A stretch of DNA of 64,000 nucleotides, from NCBI RefSeq assembly GCF_000720725.1, contig NZ_JOCQ01000043.1, positions 1-64,000 on the forward strand, in the 5' to 3' direction. Shown here piece by piece: positions 9,346 through 17,267 of the stretch (position 1 is the stretch's first letter; every line of letters begins with the position of its first letter). A model generated the notes under the pieces. It was not told where the DNA came from. It made no database searches and saw only the letters and a list, made by a program, of their open reading frames with translations. The translations under genes and the position numbers were made by a program. The stretch comes from Streptomyces rimosus subsp. rimosus (GTDB taxonomy: Bacteria; Actinomycetota; Actinomycetes; Streptomycetales; Streptomycetaceae).

Positions 9346-11922
9346 TCACTCGCCGGGGTGGGCGAGCTCGACGTCGTAGCCGTCGACCCCGCGCGCGTCG
9401 ACCGTCAGGCCGTTGGCGACCGGCGGGTAGCCGCTCGCGATGACCGTGTAGTCGCCCGCGTCCAGGTCGGTGAAGGCGTACGCGCCGTCCTCACCGGTGG
9501 TGGAGGTGGCCACGACGTTGCCCGCCGCGTCCACCAGGGTGACCCGCGCGTCCGGCAGCGGACGCCGCTCAGCTCCTGCCCGTACGACACCCTGCACCCG
9601 GGCACCGGACAGCAGCTCGATCTCGATCCGGGTCGTGCCCTGGCCGCCGACCTCGGCCGGCAGCGCCGTCGGCCGGAAGTCGGCCGCGTTGACGGCGATG
9701 GTGTACGTGCCGGGGGCCAGCTCGTCGAAGGAGAAGTACCCCTCCGGCGCGGTCTTGCCGGTGGCCAGCACCTCGCCGCGTACGTCGGTGACCACGACCA
9801 TCGCGTCCGCCACCGGCTCGCCGGTGACCGCGCTGCGGACCTGGCCGCCCAGGCCACTGGTGCCGCTGAGCAGGATGTCGTAGGCCAGCGCCTGGTCGCC
9901 GACGACGACCGTGGACGCCTGCGGCTGGTGGCCGTCGGCCGCCGCGATCAGCACGTACGAGCCGGCGCCGGGGGCGTTCAGCACGTACGAGCCGTTGGCC
10001 TGGACCACCGAGCGGCCCAGCTGGCGCCCGCTGAGCGAGATCAGCGTGACCGCGGAGTTCGCGACCGGGTGGCCCTCCGCGTTGCGGACCGAGCCGTGGA
10101 TCGCCGGACCGGCCGGGATCTCGTCACCGCCGCCCGCCGAGGCGTACGCCGCCAGCGGCTGCGTGGCGGTCGTCGCCGCCGGCTGCTGCGCCCAGGAGGG
10201 CGCCGCGCCGTTGTCGTCCTGGCCCGCCGGGGCACCCGCGCCCACCAGGGCGGGCTCGGGCTGCGCCTGCGGGGCCGCGGCGGCGGCCGCACCGGCAGCG
10301 GCGGGTGCCGCCGCCGGCTCGTTGGACTGCGCCAGACCACCCTGGGTCTTCAGCGCGACCTCCTTGATGAACAGCGTCAGCAGGAAGGCGAGCAGCGCGC
10401 ACGGAGCCGCGTACAGGAAGACGTCGGCGACGCCGTGCCCGTAGGCGCTCTCCATGATCGTCCGGAACGGGGCCGGGAGGGCGTCCAGGTCCGGGATGCC
10501 GCCACCGCCGCCGGCGCCGCCCTGGGCGAACTTCGCCGCGGCCTGCGGACCGAGCTCCTGCACGCCGTCCTTGACGTAGTGCGTGACCCGGTTGGCGAGC
10601 ACCGCGCCGAGCGCCGAGACGCCCACCGCGCCACCGAGGGAGCGGAAGAAGGTCACGACGGAGGAGGCGGAGCCGAGGTCCTGCGGGGCGACCTGGTTCT
10701 GCGTGCACAGCACCAGGTTCTGCATCATCATGCCGATGCCGAGGCCCATCAGCGCCATGAAGATCGCGATGTGCCAGTACTCGGTGTCGTAGCGGATGGT
10801 GCCCAGCAGGCCCAGGCCCGCGGTCACCAGCACGCCACCGGAGACCAGCCAGGCCTTCCAGCGACCGGTCTTGGTGATGATCTGACCGGAGACGGTCGAG
10901 GAGATGAACAGACCACCGATCATCGGGATCGTCATGATCCCGGACATGGTCGGCGACTCACCGCGCGCCAGCTGGAAGTACTGGCTGAAGAAGACGGTGC
11001 CGGAGAACATCGCGATACCGACGAACAGCGACGCCAGGGAGGCCAGGGTGATCGTCTTGTTGCGGAACAGCCGCAGCGGGATGATCGGCTCGCTGGCCTT
11101 GGACTCGACGAACACGAAGATCGCGCCGAGCACGATCGCGCCGCCGACCATGGCGAAGGTCTGGCCCGAGATCCAGTCGTACTTGTCACCGGCCAGCGTC
11201 ACCCACACCAGCAGCAGCGAGACCGCCGCGCTGATGAAGAACGCGCCCGCCCAGTCGACCTTGACGTCCCGCTTGACCACGGGCAGCTTCAGGGTCTTCT
11301 GCAGCACGATCAGGGCGATCACCGCGAACGGCACGCCGACGTAGAAGCACCAGCGCCAGCCCATCCAGCTGGTGTCGGTGATGACGCCGCCCAGCAGCGG
11401 GCCGCCGACGGTGGCGACCGCGAAGGTGGCGCCGATGTAGCCGCTGTAACGGCCGCGCTCCCGCGGGGAGATCATCGCGGCCATGACGATCTGGGCCAGC
11501 GCGGACAGACCGCCGACGCCGATGCCCTGCACGACCCGGCACGCGATCAGCATGCCGGAGTTCTGCGACAGACCGGCCACCACCGAGCCCGCCACGTAGA
11601 TCACCAGCGCGATCTGGACCAGCAGCTTCTTGCTGAACAGGTCGGACAGCTTGCCCCACAGCGGGGTGGTCGCGGTCATCGCCAGCAGCGACGCGGTGAC
11701 GACCCAGGTGTACGCGCTCTGGCCGCCCTTGAGGTCATGGATGATCTCGGGCAGCGCGTTGGAGACGATCGTCGAGGACAGGATGGCGACGAACATGCCG
11801 AGCAGCAGCCCGGATATCGCCTCCATGATCTGACGGTGCGTCATGGGCGCCCCGTCGGGAGCCGGGTGGCCCCCGTGCTTGGCGTGGCCGCCCCGCACAC
11901 CGGATGGTGTGGTCGTAGCCAT
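9346..11922 (-). CDS. DHA2 MFS exporter with three C-terminal beta-sandwich domains
   Basis: 858-aa fusion. Residues 1 to about 530 are a 14-TM DHA2 drug:proton antiporter (SSTIVSNALPEI in helix 1, GKLSDLFSKK motif A, ATVGGPLLGGVI motif C). An Ala/Pro/Gln-rich linker (about 545-640) leads to three tandem carboxypeptidase-regulatory-like domains (about 640-858), each ending in a GxYxVxA pattern such as GSYVLIAAADGHQP and GTYTIAVNAADFRP. ATG at 11922 has AAGGAA six bases upstream; an alternative ATG at 11937 overlaps the marR stop (ATGA). It forms an operon with the upstream MarR gene. DHA2 C-termini normally face the cytoplasm, so the location of these domains is unclear. Confidence 0.93.
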   Translation of the reverse strand: MATTTPSGVRGGHAKHGGHPAPDGAPMTHRQIMEAISGLLLGMFVAILSSTIVSNALPEIIHDLKGGQSAYTWVVTASLLAMTATTPLWGKLSDLFSKKLLVQIALVIYVAGSVVAGLSQNSGMLIACRVVQGIGVGGLSALAQIVMAAMISPRERGRYSGYIGATFAVATVGGPLLGGVITDTSWMGWRWCFYVGVPFAVIALIVLQKTLKLPVVKRDVKVDWAGAFFISAAVSLLLVWVTLAGDKYDWISGQTFAMVGGAIVLGAIFVFVESKASEPIIPLRLFRNKTITLASLASLFVGIAMFSGTVFFSQYFQLARGESPTMSGIMTIPMIGGLFISSTVSGQIITKTGRWKAWLVSGGVLVTAGLGLLGTIRYDTEYWHIAIFMALMGLGIGMMMQNLVLCTQNQVAPQDLGSASSVVTFFRSLGGAVGVSALGAVLANRVTHYVKDGVQELGPQAAAKFAQGGAGGGGGIPDLDALPAPFRTIMESAYGHGVADVFLYAAPCALLAFLLTLFIKEVALKTQGGLAQSNEPAAAPAAAGAAAAAAPQAQPEPALVGAGAPAGQDDNGAAPSWAQQPAATTATQPLAAYASAGGGDEIPAGPAIHGSVRNAEGHPVANSAVTLISLSGRQLGRSVVQANGSYVLNAPGAGSYVLIAAADGHQPQASTVVVGDQALAYDILLSGTSGLGGQVRSAVTGEPVADAMVVVTDVRGEVLATGKTAPEGYFSFDELAPGTYTIAVNAADFRPTALPAEVGGQGTTRIEIELLSGARVQGVVRAGAERRPLPDARVTLVDAAGNVVATSTTGEDGAYAFTDLDAGDYTVIASGYPPVANGLTVDARGVDGYDVELAHPGE

Positions 11923-11933
11923 GTGGTTCCTTT

Positions 11934-12404
11934 TCATTCCGCGGGTGTGCGGGTCGATTCGTGGTGCGCCCGGGTCCGGCAGTCGCCGAAGCTCGTACGG
12001 AGCCGGGCGAGCAACTCGTTCAGACGGCCGACGTCGCTGTCGGACCAGTCGTCCAGGTACCGGGCGAGTGATGCTGTGTAACGTTCGGAGAGCTCCGCGA
12101 GAAGCAGCCGGCCACTCGGCGTCAGCCGCAGCAGCCGCGACCGCTTGTCCTGCGGATCCGGCTCCCGCTCGATCCAGCCGCGCTCGGCGACGTGGGCCAC
12201 ATGCCGGCTCGTGACCGACATGTCGATCGCGAGCAGCTCCGCCAGCTTGCTCATCCGCATCTCACCGAACCGGTCGAGCAGCGTGAGCACCCCGGCCGAG
12301 GCGGGCGGACAGTCGGGCGGCAGGATCCGCCCCATCTCCCGCTTGACGGCACCGATGGCACTGAGCTGCCGGGCCAGCTCCTCGTACTGACTCTGAGCGG
12401 CCAT
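11934..12404 (-). CDS. MarR family transcriptional regulator
   Basis: 156-aa winged-helix repressor. The recognition part reads MRMSKLAELLAIDMSVTSRHVAHVAERGWIEREPDPQDKR, with the DPxDKR wing typical of MarR. ATG at 12404 is favoured because GGAGG lies five bases upstream; the GTG at 12410 overlaps that site. The stop overlaps a possible start of the MFS gene, so regulator and pump are one transcript. Two TTGC-N5-GCAA palindromes upstream are its likely operators, pointing to autorepression of the whole operon relieved by the pump substrate. Confidence 0.93.
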   Translation of the reverse strand: MAAQSQYEELARQLSAIGAVKREMGRILPPDCPPASAGVLTLLDRFGEMRMSKLAELLAIDMSVTSRHVAHVAERGWIEREPDPQDKRSRLLRLTPSGRLLLAELSERYTASLARYLDDWSDSDVGRLNELLARLRTSFGDCRTRAHHESTRTPAE

Positions 12405-12429
12405 GGGCACCTCCGCACTTCTTCTTTTG

Positions 12430-12471
12430 TTGCCTAGAGCAACCGTAGAACCACTTGGTTGCTGAAGGCAA
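12430..12471. promoter_or_regulatory. Pair of MarR-type operators
   Basis: Two perfect palindromes, TTGCCTAGAGCAA (12430-12442) and TTGCTGAAGGCAA (12459-12471), have centres 29 bp apart in the marR promoter region. Both fit TTGC-N5-GCAA, a size usual for MarR dimers. A weaker relative (TTGGCAAGATCAA) lies near 12508. Binding by the adjacent MarR is inferred. Confidence 0.7.
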
Positions 12472-12580
12472 ACGATTCCTGCGATGCGACAGTAAAGGAA
12501 TCCAAAAGGTTGGCAAGATCAACGGTCAAGGGGGTGGATGGGGCGGTAAAGCCGCAGGTGGCGGATGTGGCTGTACGGCT

Positions 12581-12610
12581 GAGGGCTCCGGCGTATTCGC
12601 CGGAGCCCTC
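12581..12610 (-). terminator. Terminator downstream of tetR
   Basis: Perfect 13-bp stem GAGGGCTCCGGCG with a TATT loop, just past the stop of the minus-strand tetR gene at 12628. No long T tract follows, as is common in Streptomyces. Confidence 0.8.
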
Positions 12611-12627
12611 GCTGTGTACGTGATCGC

Positions 12628-13314
12628 TCAGTTGTCGGCCGACGGAGCGCGCCGAGCCCGCAGCCCCTCGATGAGCAGATCGAGCCCGAACTCGAAGAGG
12701 CGGGTGAAGTCTGTGCTGGTGAGGGTGGGGAGGGTGGCGCTGAGGTGGGGGTATGGGCCTGTCGCCACCGCGTCGCGCAGGGTGTCGACGCTCTCGGGGG
12801 CTCCGGCCTCTGCCTGGAGGGCCGCCTGTTCCTCCAGCGTGTGCCCCACGGTGTAGTTGACCACCGTATAGAGGGCGCGGGCCGCGTCGTCGTCCCGGAA
12901 GCCCGCCTCGCGCAGTACGCCCACGAACGCCTCGGCGAAGCCGAGGACGCTTGCCCCGGTCGCGTGTGTTCCGGCGAAGACGCGCGCGCCGTCGCGGTGG
13001 GCGAGCAGGGCGGCGCGGTGGGCGCGGGCGAGGGTGGCCAGTCGGTCGCTCCAGTCGTCGTTCCGGCCTTCGTTGTTCGCGGTCGCGTCGGCGACGCCTT
13101 CCAGCATCCGTTCCGCCATGGCGGTGAGCAGGTCCTGCTTGGTCGCGAAATACCGGTACAGGGCGCCGGCCTGTACGCCCATCGCGTCGGCGAGGCGCCG
13201 CATGGTCAGCGCGTCGAGTCCTGACTGATCCAGCAGGTCGAGGGCTGTTTGCAGGGTGCGTGCGCGGTCGAGGCGGGCGGGTCGGCCGCGGGCTGGGGTT
13301 GACGGGGTACTCAT
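12628..13314 (-). CDS. TetR family repressor
   Basis: 228-aa TetR protein. The N-terminal HTH (residues about 15-65) includes TMRRLADAMGVQAGALYRYF, and the C-terminal domain resembles the tetracycline-repressor class (HRDGARVFAGT, YTVGHTLEEQA). ATG at 13314 is chosen over an in-frame GTG at 13323. It diverges from an FAD monooxygenase gene, with a perfect 30-bp palindrome between them, so it probably represses both that gene and itself. This resembles the tetR/tetX-like logic of drug-modifying hydroxylases. Confidence 0.92.
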   Translation of the reverse strand: MSTPSTPARGRPARLDRARTLQTALDLLDQSGLDALTMRRLADAMGVQAGALYRYFATKQDLLTAMAERMLEGVADATANNEGRNDDWSDRLATLARAHRAALLAHRDGARVFAGTHATGASVLGFAEAFVGVLREAGFRDDDAARALYTVVNYTVGHTLEEQAALQAEAGAPESVDTLRDAVATGPYPHLSATLPTLTSTDFTRLFEFGLDLLIEGLRARRAPSADN

Positions 13315-13327
13315 GGATCTCACTATA

Positions 13328-13357
13328 GTGAACAGCGTTCACGTGAACGCTGTTCAC
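13328..13357. promoter_or_regulatory. Perfect 30-bp palindrome, TetR operator candidate
   Basis: The half site GTGAACAGCGTTCAC is followed directly by its exact reverse complement. Each half itself holds GTGAAC/GTTCAC, and GTTCAC-like copies continue to about 13372. A second small palindrome CACTATAGTG lies at 13321-13330. The site is placed to control the divergent tetR and monooxygenase genes. Confidence 0.8.
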
Positions 13358-13422
13358 TAAACGTTGTTCACCAAACCGCTCTTCGCTGAACCGTTGTTCG
13401 CTCTATGGGGAGGACTATTCCG

Positions 13423-15030
13423 ATGGACGTCGATGTGATCGTTGTGGGCGCGGGCCCGACCGGCCTGATGCTCGCGTGCGAACTGGCGCTGGCCGGCGTA
13501 CGGACCCGCGTCCTGGAACGCCGTGCCGAACCGCAGCGCGACTCCCGGGCGCTCAGCCTGCACCCGCGCAGCGTGGAGCTGATGGATCAGCGCGGGCTGC
13601 TCGGCCGCTTCCTCCCGCTCGGCCGGGCCGTCCCCGGCTGGCACTTCGCCCAGCTCCCCACCCACCTCGACTTCTCCGTACTGGACTCCCGGCACGGCTA
13701 CACCCTCTTCCTCGCCCAGGCCCACACCGAGGCGCTGCTCGCGGAGCGGGCCCGGGAGCTGGGCGTCGAGATCGAGCGCGGACGCGAGGTTGCCGGGGTC
13801 GGTCAGGACGGCGACGGGACCGAGGTGAAGGTACGCGGTCGGGACGGTAACGTCGCGACGCTACGTACCCGTTACGTCGTCGGGTGCGACGGCGGACGCA
13901 GTGTCGTACGGCAGTCCGCCGGGATCGCTTTCCCGGGTACGGACGAGACCCTCACCGGCGTGCTCGGTGACTTCGCGACGGTCGATCCCGGCGCCCTCGA
14001 CGCCGCCCGCGCGAGCGGCGTACTGGTCGCGCCGCTGGAGGGCGGCCTGACGCGGCTGGTCCTCATCGACCCGGAGCGGATGCGGGTGCCGGCCGCCGAG
14101 CCCGTGACGCCGGAGGAGTTCCGTACGTCCCTGACCCGGTTGTGCGGCACCGACTGCGGCGTCGCCGAGCCCCGCTGGCTCTCCCGCTTCGGCAACGCCA
14201 CCCGCCTCGCCGAGAGCTACCGCTCCGGACGTGTCCTGCTGGCGGGCGATGCCGCGCACATCCACTTCCCGGCCGCGGGCCAGGGCCTGAACACCGGCCT
14301 CCAGGACGCGATGAACCTCGGCTGGAAGCTGGCCGCCGTGATCAACGGATGGGCGCCGCCCGGCCTGCTGGACAGCTACGACGCGGAACGCAGGCCCGTC
14401 GGGCAACTGGTCACCGAGAACACCGAGGTCCAGACGCTGCTGGCGGAGCTGACGCTCGTACCGCGGTATCAGCGCCCCGGCGCCGCTCTGCGTGCCCTCT
14501 TCGACGAACTCCTTGGGATGGAGGAGGTCAACCGCACGCTGGCGGAGAGGGTGTCCGCGCTCGGGACGGCGTATCGGCCGACAGAGCCCGGTTCCGATCC
14601 GCTGGTGGGGCGGCGGATGCCGGACATCGGGCTGAAGGCCGTCGCGTCGGAGGCGATGTCGGGGGCGATGCCGGATGCGATGTCGGAGGCGACACGGGTG
14701 TACGAGCTGCTGCCCGCGGGCCGGTTCGTCCACCTCGACTTCGCGGGCGACGACCCGGGCGCCGGGGCGGCCGTCACTACGGGCTGGGGCGCACGCGTCA
14801 ACGCCATAACCGTCACCGGCCGCGAGGACCACCCGGACTTGGCTGACGTGACCGAGGTCCTGGTCCGGCCGGACGGGCATGTCGCGTGGGCGACCCGTAC
14901 GGCTGAGGTCGGGGACCGGCGGGCGGAGCGGCGTGCGGCGCTGCTGGCTTGGGCCGGAACGCCTTCCCGTACGCCTTCCGGTACGTCTTCCCATGCGCCT
15001 TCCGGTACACCGTCCCGTAAGCCTGCCTGA
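13423..15030 (+). CDS. FAD-dependent aromatic monooxygenase
   Basis: 535-aa class A flavoprotein hydroxylase of the PheA/TfdB (RdmE, RebC-like) family. The FAD-binding GAGPTGLMLACELA lies near residue 10, the DG motif is VGCDGGRSVVRQ, and the second FAD motif is LLAGDAAHIHFPAAGQG. A C-terminal thioredoxin-like region follows. ATG at 13423 is used because GGGGAGGA lies eight bases upstream and overlaps the earlier in-frame ATG at 13405. The tail is a Thr/Pro/Ser-rich repeat with no expected function. Control by the divergent TetR suggests induction by a small aromatic compound, possibly an antibiotic inactivated by hydroxylation. Confidence 0.93.
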   Translation: MDVDVIVVGAGPTGLMLACELALAGVRTRVLERRAEPQRDSRALSLHPRSVELMDQRGLLGRFLPLGRAVPGWHFAQLPTHLDFSVLDSRHGYTLFLAQAHTEALLAERARELGVEIERGREVAGVGQDGDGTEVKVRGRDGNVATLRTRYVVGCDGGRSVVRQSAGIAFPGTDETLTGVLGDFATVDPGALDAARASGVLVAPLEGGLTRLVLIDPERMRVPAAEPVTPEEFRTSLTRLCGTDCGVAEPRWLSRFGNATRLAESYRSGRVLLAGDAAHIHFPAAGQGLNTGLQDAMNLGWKLAAVINGWAPPGLLDSYDAERRPVGQLVTENTEVQTLLAELTLVPRYQRPGAALRALFDELLGMEEVNRTLAERVSALGTAYRPTEPGSDPLVGRRMPDIGLKAVASEAMSGAMPDAMSEATRVYELLPAGRFVHLDFAGDDPGAGAAVTTGWGARVNAITVTGREDHPDLADVTEVLVRPDGHVAWATRTAEVGDRRAERRAALLAWAGTPSRTPSGTSSHAPSGTPSRKPA

Positions 15031-15127
15031 TGACCTGGGCAATCCACCGCCACGCCCGGCAACTGTGCTGTGACGCACGGGGCCCAGGGGTGTGCCGGGC
15101 TTGCCCGGTTCGCTAGGGTCCTGGCCT

Positions 15128-15352
15128 ATGGCGAACTACCAGCAGAACCCGGCCAACGGCAACCAGGACCCGGCCGGCAGCACGCAGATGTTCCGCGCCT
15201 TCGTGGACGAGGGCGCGCCCCAGGGCGGCGGCGGTGGCGGACGCCGTGCGGCGGCACCGCAGTCGTCCGCCGGTCCCCGCATCGGCGTGATCGTCGGCGT
15301 GATCGTCGCGATCGCGGTCGTCGTCGGCGCGGCGTGGCTCGCCCTGTCCTGA
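15128..15352 (+). CDS. Small single-pass membrane protein
   Basis: 74-aa protein of unknown function. Residues 1-50 are hydrophilic and Gln/Asn/Gly-rich, with a run of six glycines, and residues about 51-73 form one strong membrane helix ending at the C-terminus. The positive residue Arg51 before the helix suggests an inside N-terminus (tail-anchored topology). ATG at 15128 is the first start giving this layout; its ribosome site is weak. It lies alone, converging on the next pair of genes. Confidence 0.75.
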   Translation: MANYQQNPANGNQDPAGSTQMFRAFVDEGAPQGGGGGGRRAAAPQSSAGPRIGVIVGVIVAIAVVVGAAWLALS

Positions 15353-15392
15353 CCGTAGGTATCTCTTCTCTACGGGTCTACGGGCCGTCCCT

Positions 15393-15414
15393 TACGTATA
15401 CGTATACGTATACG
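15393..15414. repeat. TACGTA hexamer repeat between convergent genes
   Basis: Three and two-thirds copies of the self-complementary hexamer TACGTA form a 22-bp palindrome in the short space between two converging genes. It can fold as a cruciform or hairpin and is the only alternating purine/pyrimidine AT-containing tract nearby. Confidence 0.7.
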
Positions 15415-15436
15415 GACGTGACGGCCTGACGTCCCC

Positions 15437-15793
15437 TCACTCGGCCGCCACCACGCGGCCGACGCCTCCCTCTCCGCCCCCCACGCCAAGGCCGGGAACC
15501 CGCCGGCCTCGGCTGTCGGCGACCCGCAAGGCGTCGCCCAGCGACTCGACCAACCGGTTGGCGAGATAGCGCAGTTCACCGGCCGACGCGTCGGCATCAC
15601 CGAGCAGCGCCCCGGCGCGGTCGAGCAGTGTCGTGCCCATGTCCAGCTGGGCCGCCTCCATGTCATCGGCGAACCGCGACACGTACCCGTCACCGTCCGA
15701 GGACAGAAGGCACCGCTTTTCGCTGTCCTGCGTCCGGGGCAGCAGGCGCAGCTCCGACGGCGGGCCCTCTTCCTCCCTCTTGCTCTCGCTCAT
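15437..15793 (-). CDS. Hypothetical protein coupled to small basic protein gene
   Basis: 118-aa protein that I do not recognise. The N-terminal 25 residues are charged (SESKREEEG); residues about 35-100 look helical (DDMEAAQLDMGTTLLDRAGALLGDA, then LRYLANRLVESLGDALRVADSR); the tail is Gly/Val-rich. The start ATG overlaps the stop of the upstream gene (ATGA at 15790-15793), so the two are translationally coupled. The pair diverges from a GntR regulator, which probably controls it. Confidence 0.7.
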   Translation of the reverse strand: MSESKREEEGPPSELRLLPRTQDSEKRCLLSSDGDGYVSRFADDMEAAQLDMGTTLLDRAGALLGDADASAGELRYLANRLVESLGDALRVADSRGRRVPGLGVGGGEGGVGRVVAAE

Positions 15794-16062
15794 ACGGCGA
15801 ACACTCCGTGCAGCGTGCGAAGGCGCATGTCGCGCCGGGTTTGCCGTTCGTGGGCTCGTGTCTCGTAGGCGACGAGGTATGGGCGTACGAGGGGGGAGGC
15901 GTCGCCGTCGTACGGCAGGTCGAGCACGCGGGCTGCGGGCGGCGCGAGCCTGGTGACGGGGGTGGGGCGCATGGGCGCGCGGAGGGTGGTGAGGGGGGCA
16001 GTCGGCGTCGGTAGGAGGAGATCCCTCACCTTTGCCGCGAATCGGCGGATACGGTGGCGCAT
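15790..16062 (-). CDS. Small basic hypothetical protein
   Basis: 90-aa protein, strongly basic at the start (MRHRIRRFAAKVRDLLLP) and with no membrane helix or signal peptide. The centre is Pro/Leu-rich (ARVLDLPYDGDASPLVRPYLVAYE) and the end is RQTRRDMRLRTLHGVFAV. The ATG at 16062 is chosen because upstream in-frame sequence runs into the divergent promoter. It is first in a two-gene unit with the 118-aa protein, opposite a GntR gene. The YLVAYETR segment recalls short Streptomyces proteins found beside GntR/XRE regulators, but I cannot name a family. Confidence 0.72.
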   Translation of the reverse strand: MRHRIRRFAAKVRDLLLPTPTAPLTTLRAPMRPTPVTRLAPPAARVLDLPYDGDASPLVRPYLVAYETRAHERQTRRDMRLRTLHGVFAV

Positions 16063-16152
16063 GTCGGCGCTCTTTTCGTAGTTGGCAGCGTTGGCCACGC
16101 CCCGGGGGTGGTTGCAGCACCCGCCGGGGCTCTGCGTAGCCGTCACCTTACT

Positions 16153-16176
16153 CCTAGTGTGCCGCACTGTACTAGG
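16153..16176. promoter_or_regulatory. Nested inverted repeat in the gntR divergent promoter
   Basis: CCTAGT at 16153 pairs with ACTAGG at 16171, and inside them AGTG-TGCCG-CACT (16157-16169) forms a second palindrome. It lies between the divergent gntR and the two-gene hypothetical unit. A GntR or partner-protein site is inferred. Confidence 0.5.
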
Positions 16177-16225
16177 GGGTATCACCGCTCGCCTAGGACG
16201 GGGTGCCTTGCCTAGCCTGGTTCAG

Positions 16226-16492
16226 GTGATCGAATTTGCCCCCGACCGGCCCCGTTGGCGCCAGGTCGCCGACATCATCCGGAATCGCATCGCTGACGGC
16301 ACGTACCCGCCCGGTACTCAGATCCCATCGGTGCTGAAGCTCCAGGAAGAGTTCGGCATCGCGACGGCGACCAGCCAGAAGGTGCACCGCGGCCTCCGAG
16401 CGGAGGGCCTGATCTACACGGAGCTGGGCATGGGCTCCTTCGTCTCCAAAGACCTGCCGGAAAAGCCTGCCGAGGGCTCCGACGGCGCATGA
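16226..16492 (+). CDS. Short GntR family regulator without effector domain
   Basis: 88-aa protein consisting almost only of a GntR winged helix (RWRQVADIIRNRIADGTYPPG, then IPSVLKLQEEFGIATATSQKV, then GLIYTELGMGSFV). The GTG at 16226 gives the usual start a few residues before the domain. There is no UTRA, FCD or aminotransferase domain, so it either responds through a partner or competes for DNA as a simple switch. It diverges from two small coupled genes that may be its partners. Confidence 0.88.
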   Translation: MIEFAPDRPRWRQVADIIRNRIADGTYPPGTQIPSVLKLQEEFGIATATSQKVHRGLRAEGLIYTELGMGSFVSKDLPEKPAEGSDGA

Positions 16493-16538
16493 CTGGTTGC
16501 GCCCGTGTCGGGGTTCGACCAGGCGAAACGGCTGTTTG

Positions 16539-17096
16539 TCACAAGCCGCTGGTATCCAGCTCCAGGTCGAACGGGGCCGAAAGGTTCAACGGGGTGCCGT
16601 ACGGCAGCGGGCCGGTGATGTGGGCGTAGCCGCGTCGGGCAGGACTTGCGAACAGGGTGACGTCGCGCTGCTGCCGATCGACGAGCAAGTACAGCGGCGC
16701 CCCGTACTCCGCGTAGCGGCGGCGCTTGATGGCGCGGTCGGTTTCGGCGTGCGATTTCGACGTGACTTCGGCTACCAGCAAGGTCTGGGCGGGCAGTAGG
16801 GCGCCGGCGTTCCTGGCCACGGCGGCCGGTACGACGGCGAGGTCGGGGACGTACCAGTTGGGGGAGCCGGGCAGGTCGAGGTAGCCGGAGCCGATGACGC
16901 AGCCGAGTTCGTGGGCGCGGGCGCTGAGCTGGTTGCGGAGACTGTGGACGGTGGCTTCGTGGGCCCAGGGTGAGGACGCCGGGGTGATGACGCCCTCGAT
17001 GAGCTGGGCCCGGTCGCCGTGATCGCGCTGGACCGCGTACTTCAAGGCGAGTTCGGGATCGACGCCGTGGTCGTGGTCGGTCGCCTCGTTGCCCAT
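16539..17096 (-). CDS. Uma2 family (DUF820) putative nuclease-fold protein
   Basis: 185-aa protein of the Uma2 family, a PD-(D/E)XK-like restriction fold often found in many copies in Streptomyces. The core is visible: SGYLDLPGSPNWYVPDLAVVP, then LLVAEVTSKSHAETDRAIKRRRYAEYGAPLYLLVD split by short loops, giving the Asp and Glu positions of the family. ATG at 17096. It stands alone, converging on gntR. Activity is not proven for this family. Confidence 0.9.
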   Translation of the reverse strand: MGNEATDHDHGVDPELALKYAVQRDHGDRAQLIEGVITPASSPWAHEATVHSLRNQLSARAHELGCVIGSGYLDLPGSPNWYVPDLAVVPAAVARNAGALLPAQTLLVAEVTSKSHAETDRAIKRRRYAEYGAPLYLLVDRQQRDVTLFASPARRGYAHITGPLPYGTPLNLSAPFDLELDTSGL

Positions 17097-17267
17097 GCGT
17101 ACACCCTTCCGTCCCGGCGGCCTGCCGAAGAACGGCGGGCGGCCTCCCGTCCGTTCAACGCCACCGCCTGGCCATAAGGCACGAAGCCCACGAAGACGGC
17201 GGTACGGGAGAGGAGTCCGGCGCGGGCGCGACCGGCCGGGGCTTCCGGGACGGCAGCCCGCCTCCGC

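Noticed and set aside
9358..12081. About 900-codon plus-strand frame opposite the MFS-CarboxypepD gene
   Set aside because: Mirror frame of a well-supported gene; composition rich in Arg/Asp/His/Gln with no domain.
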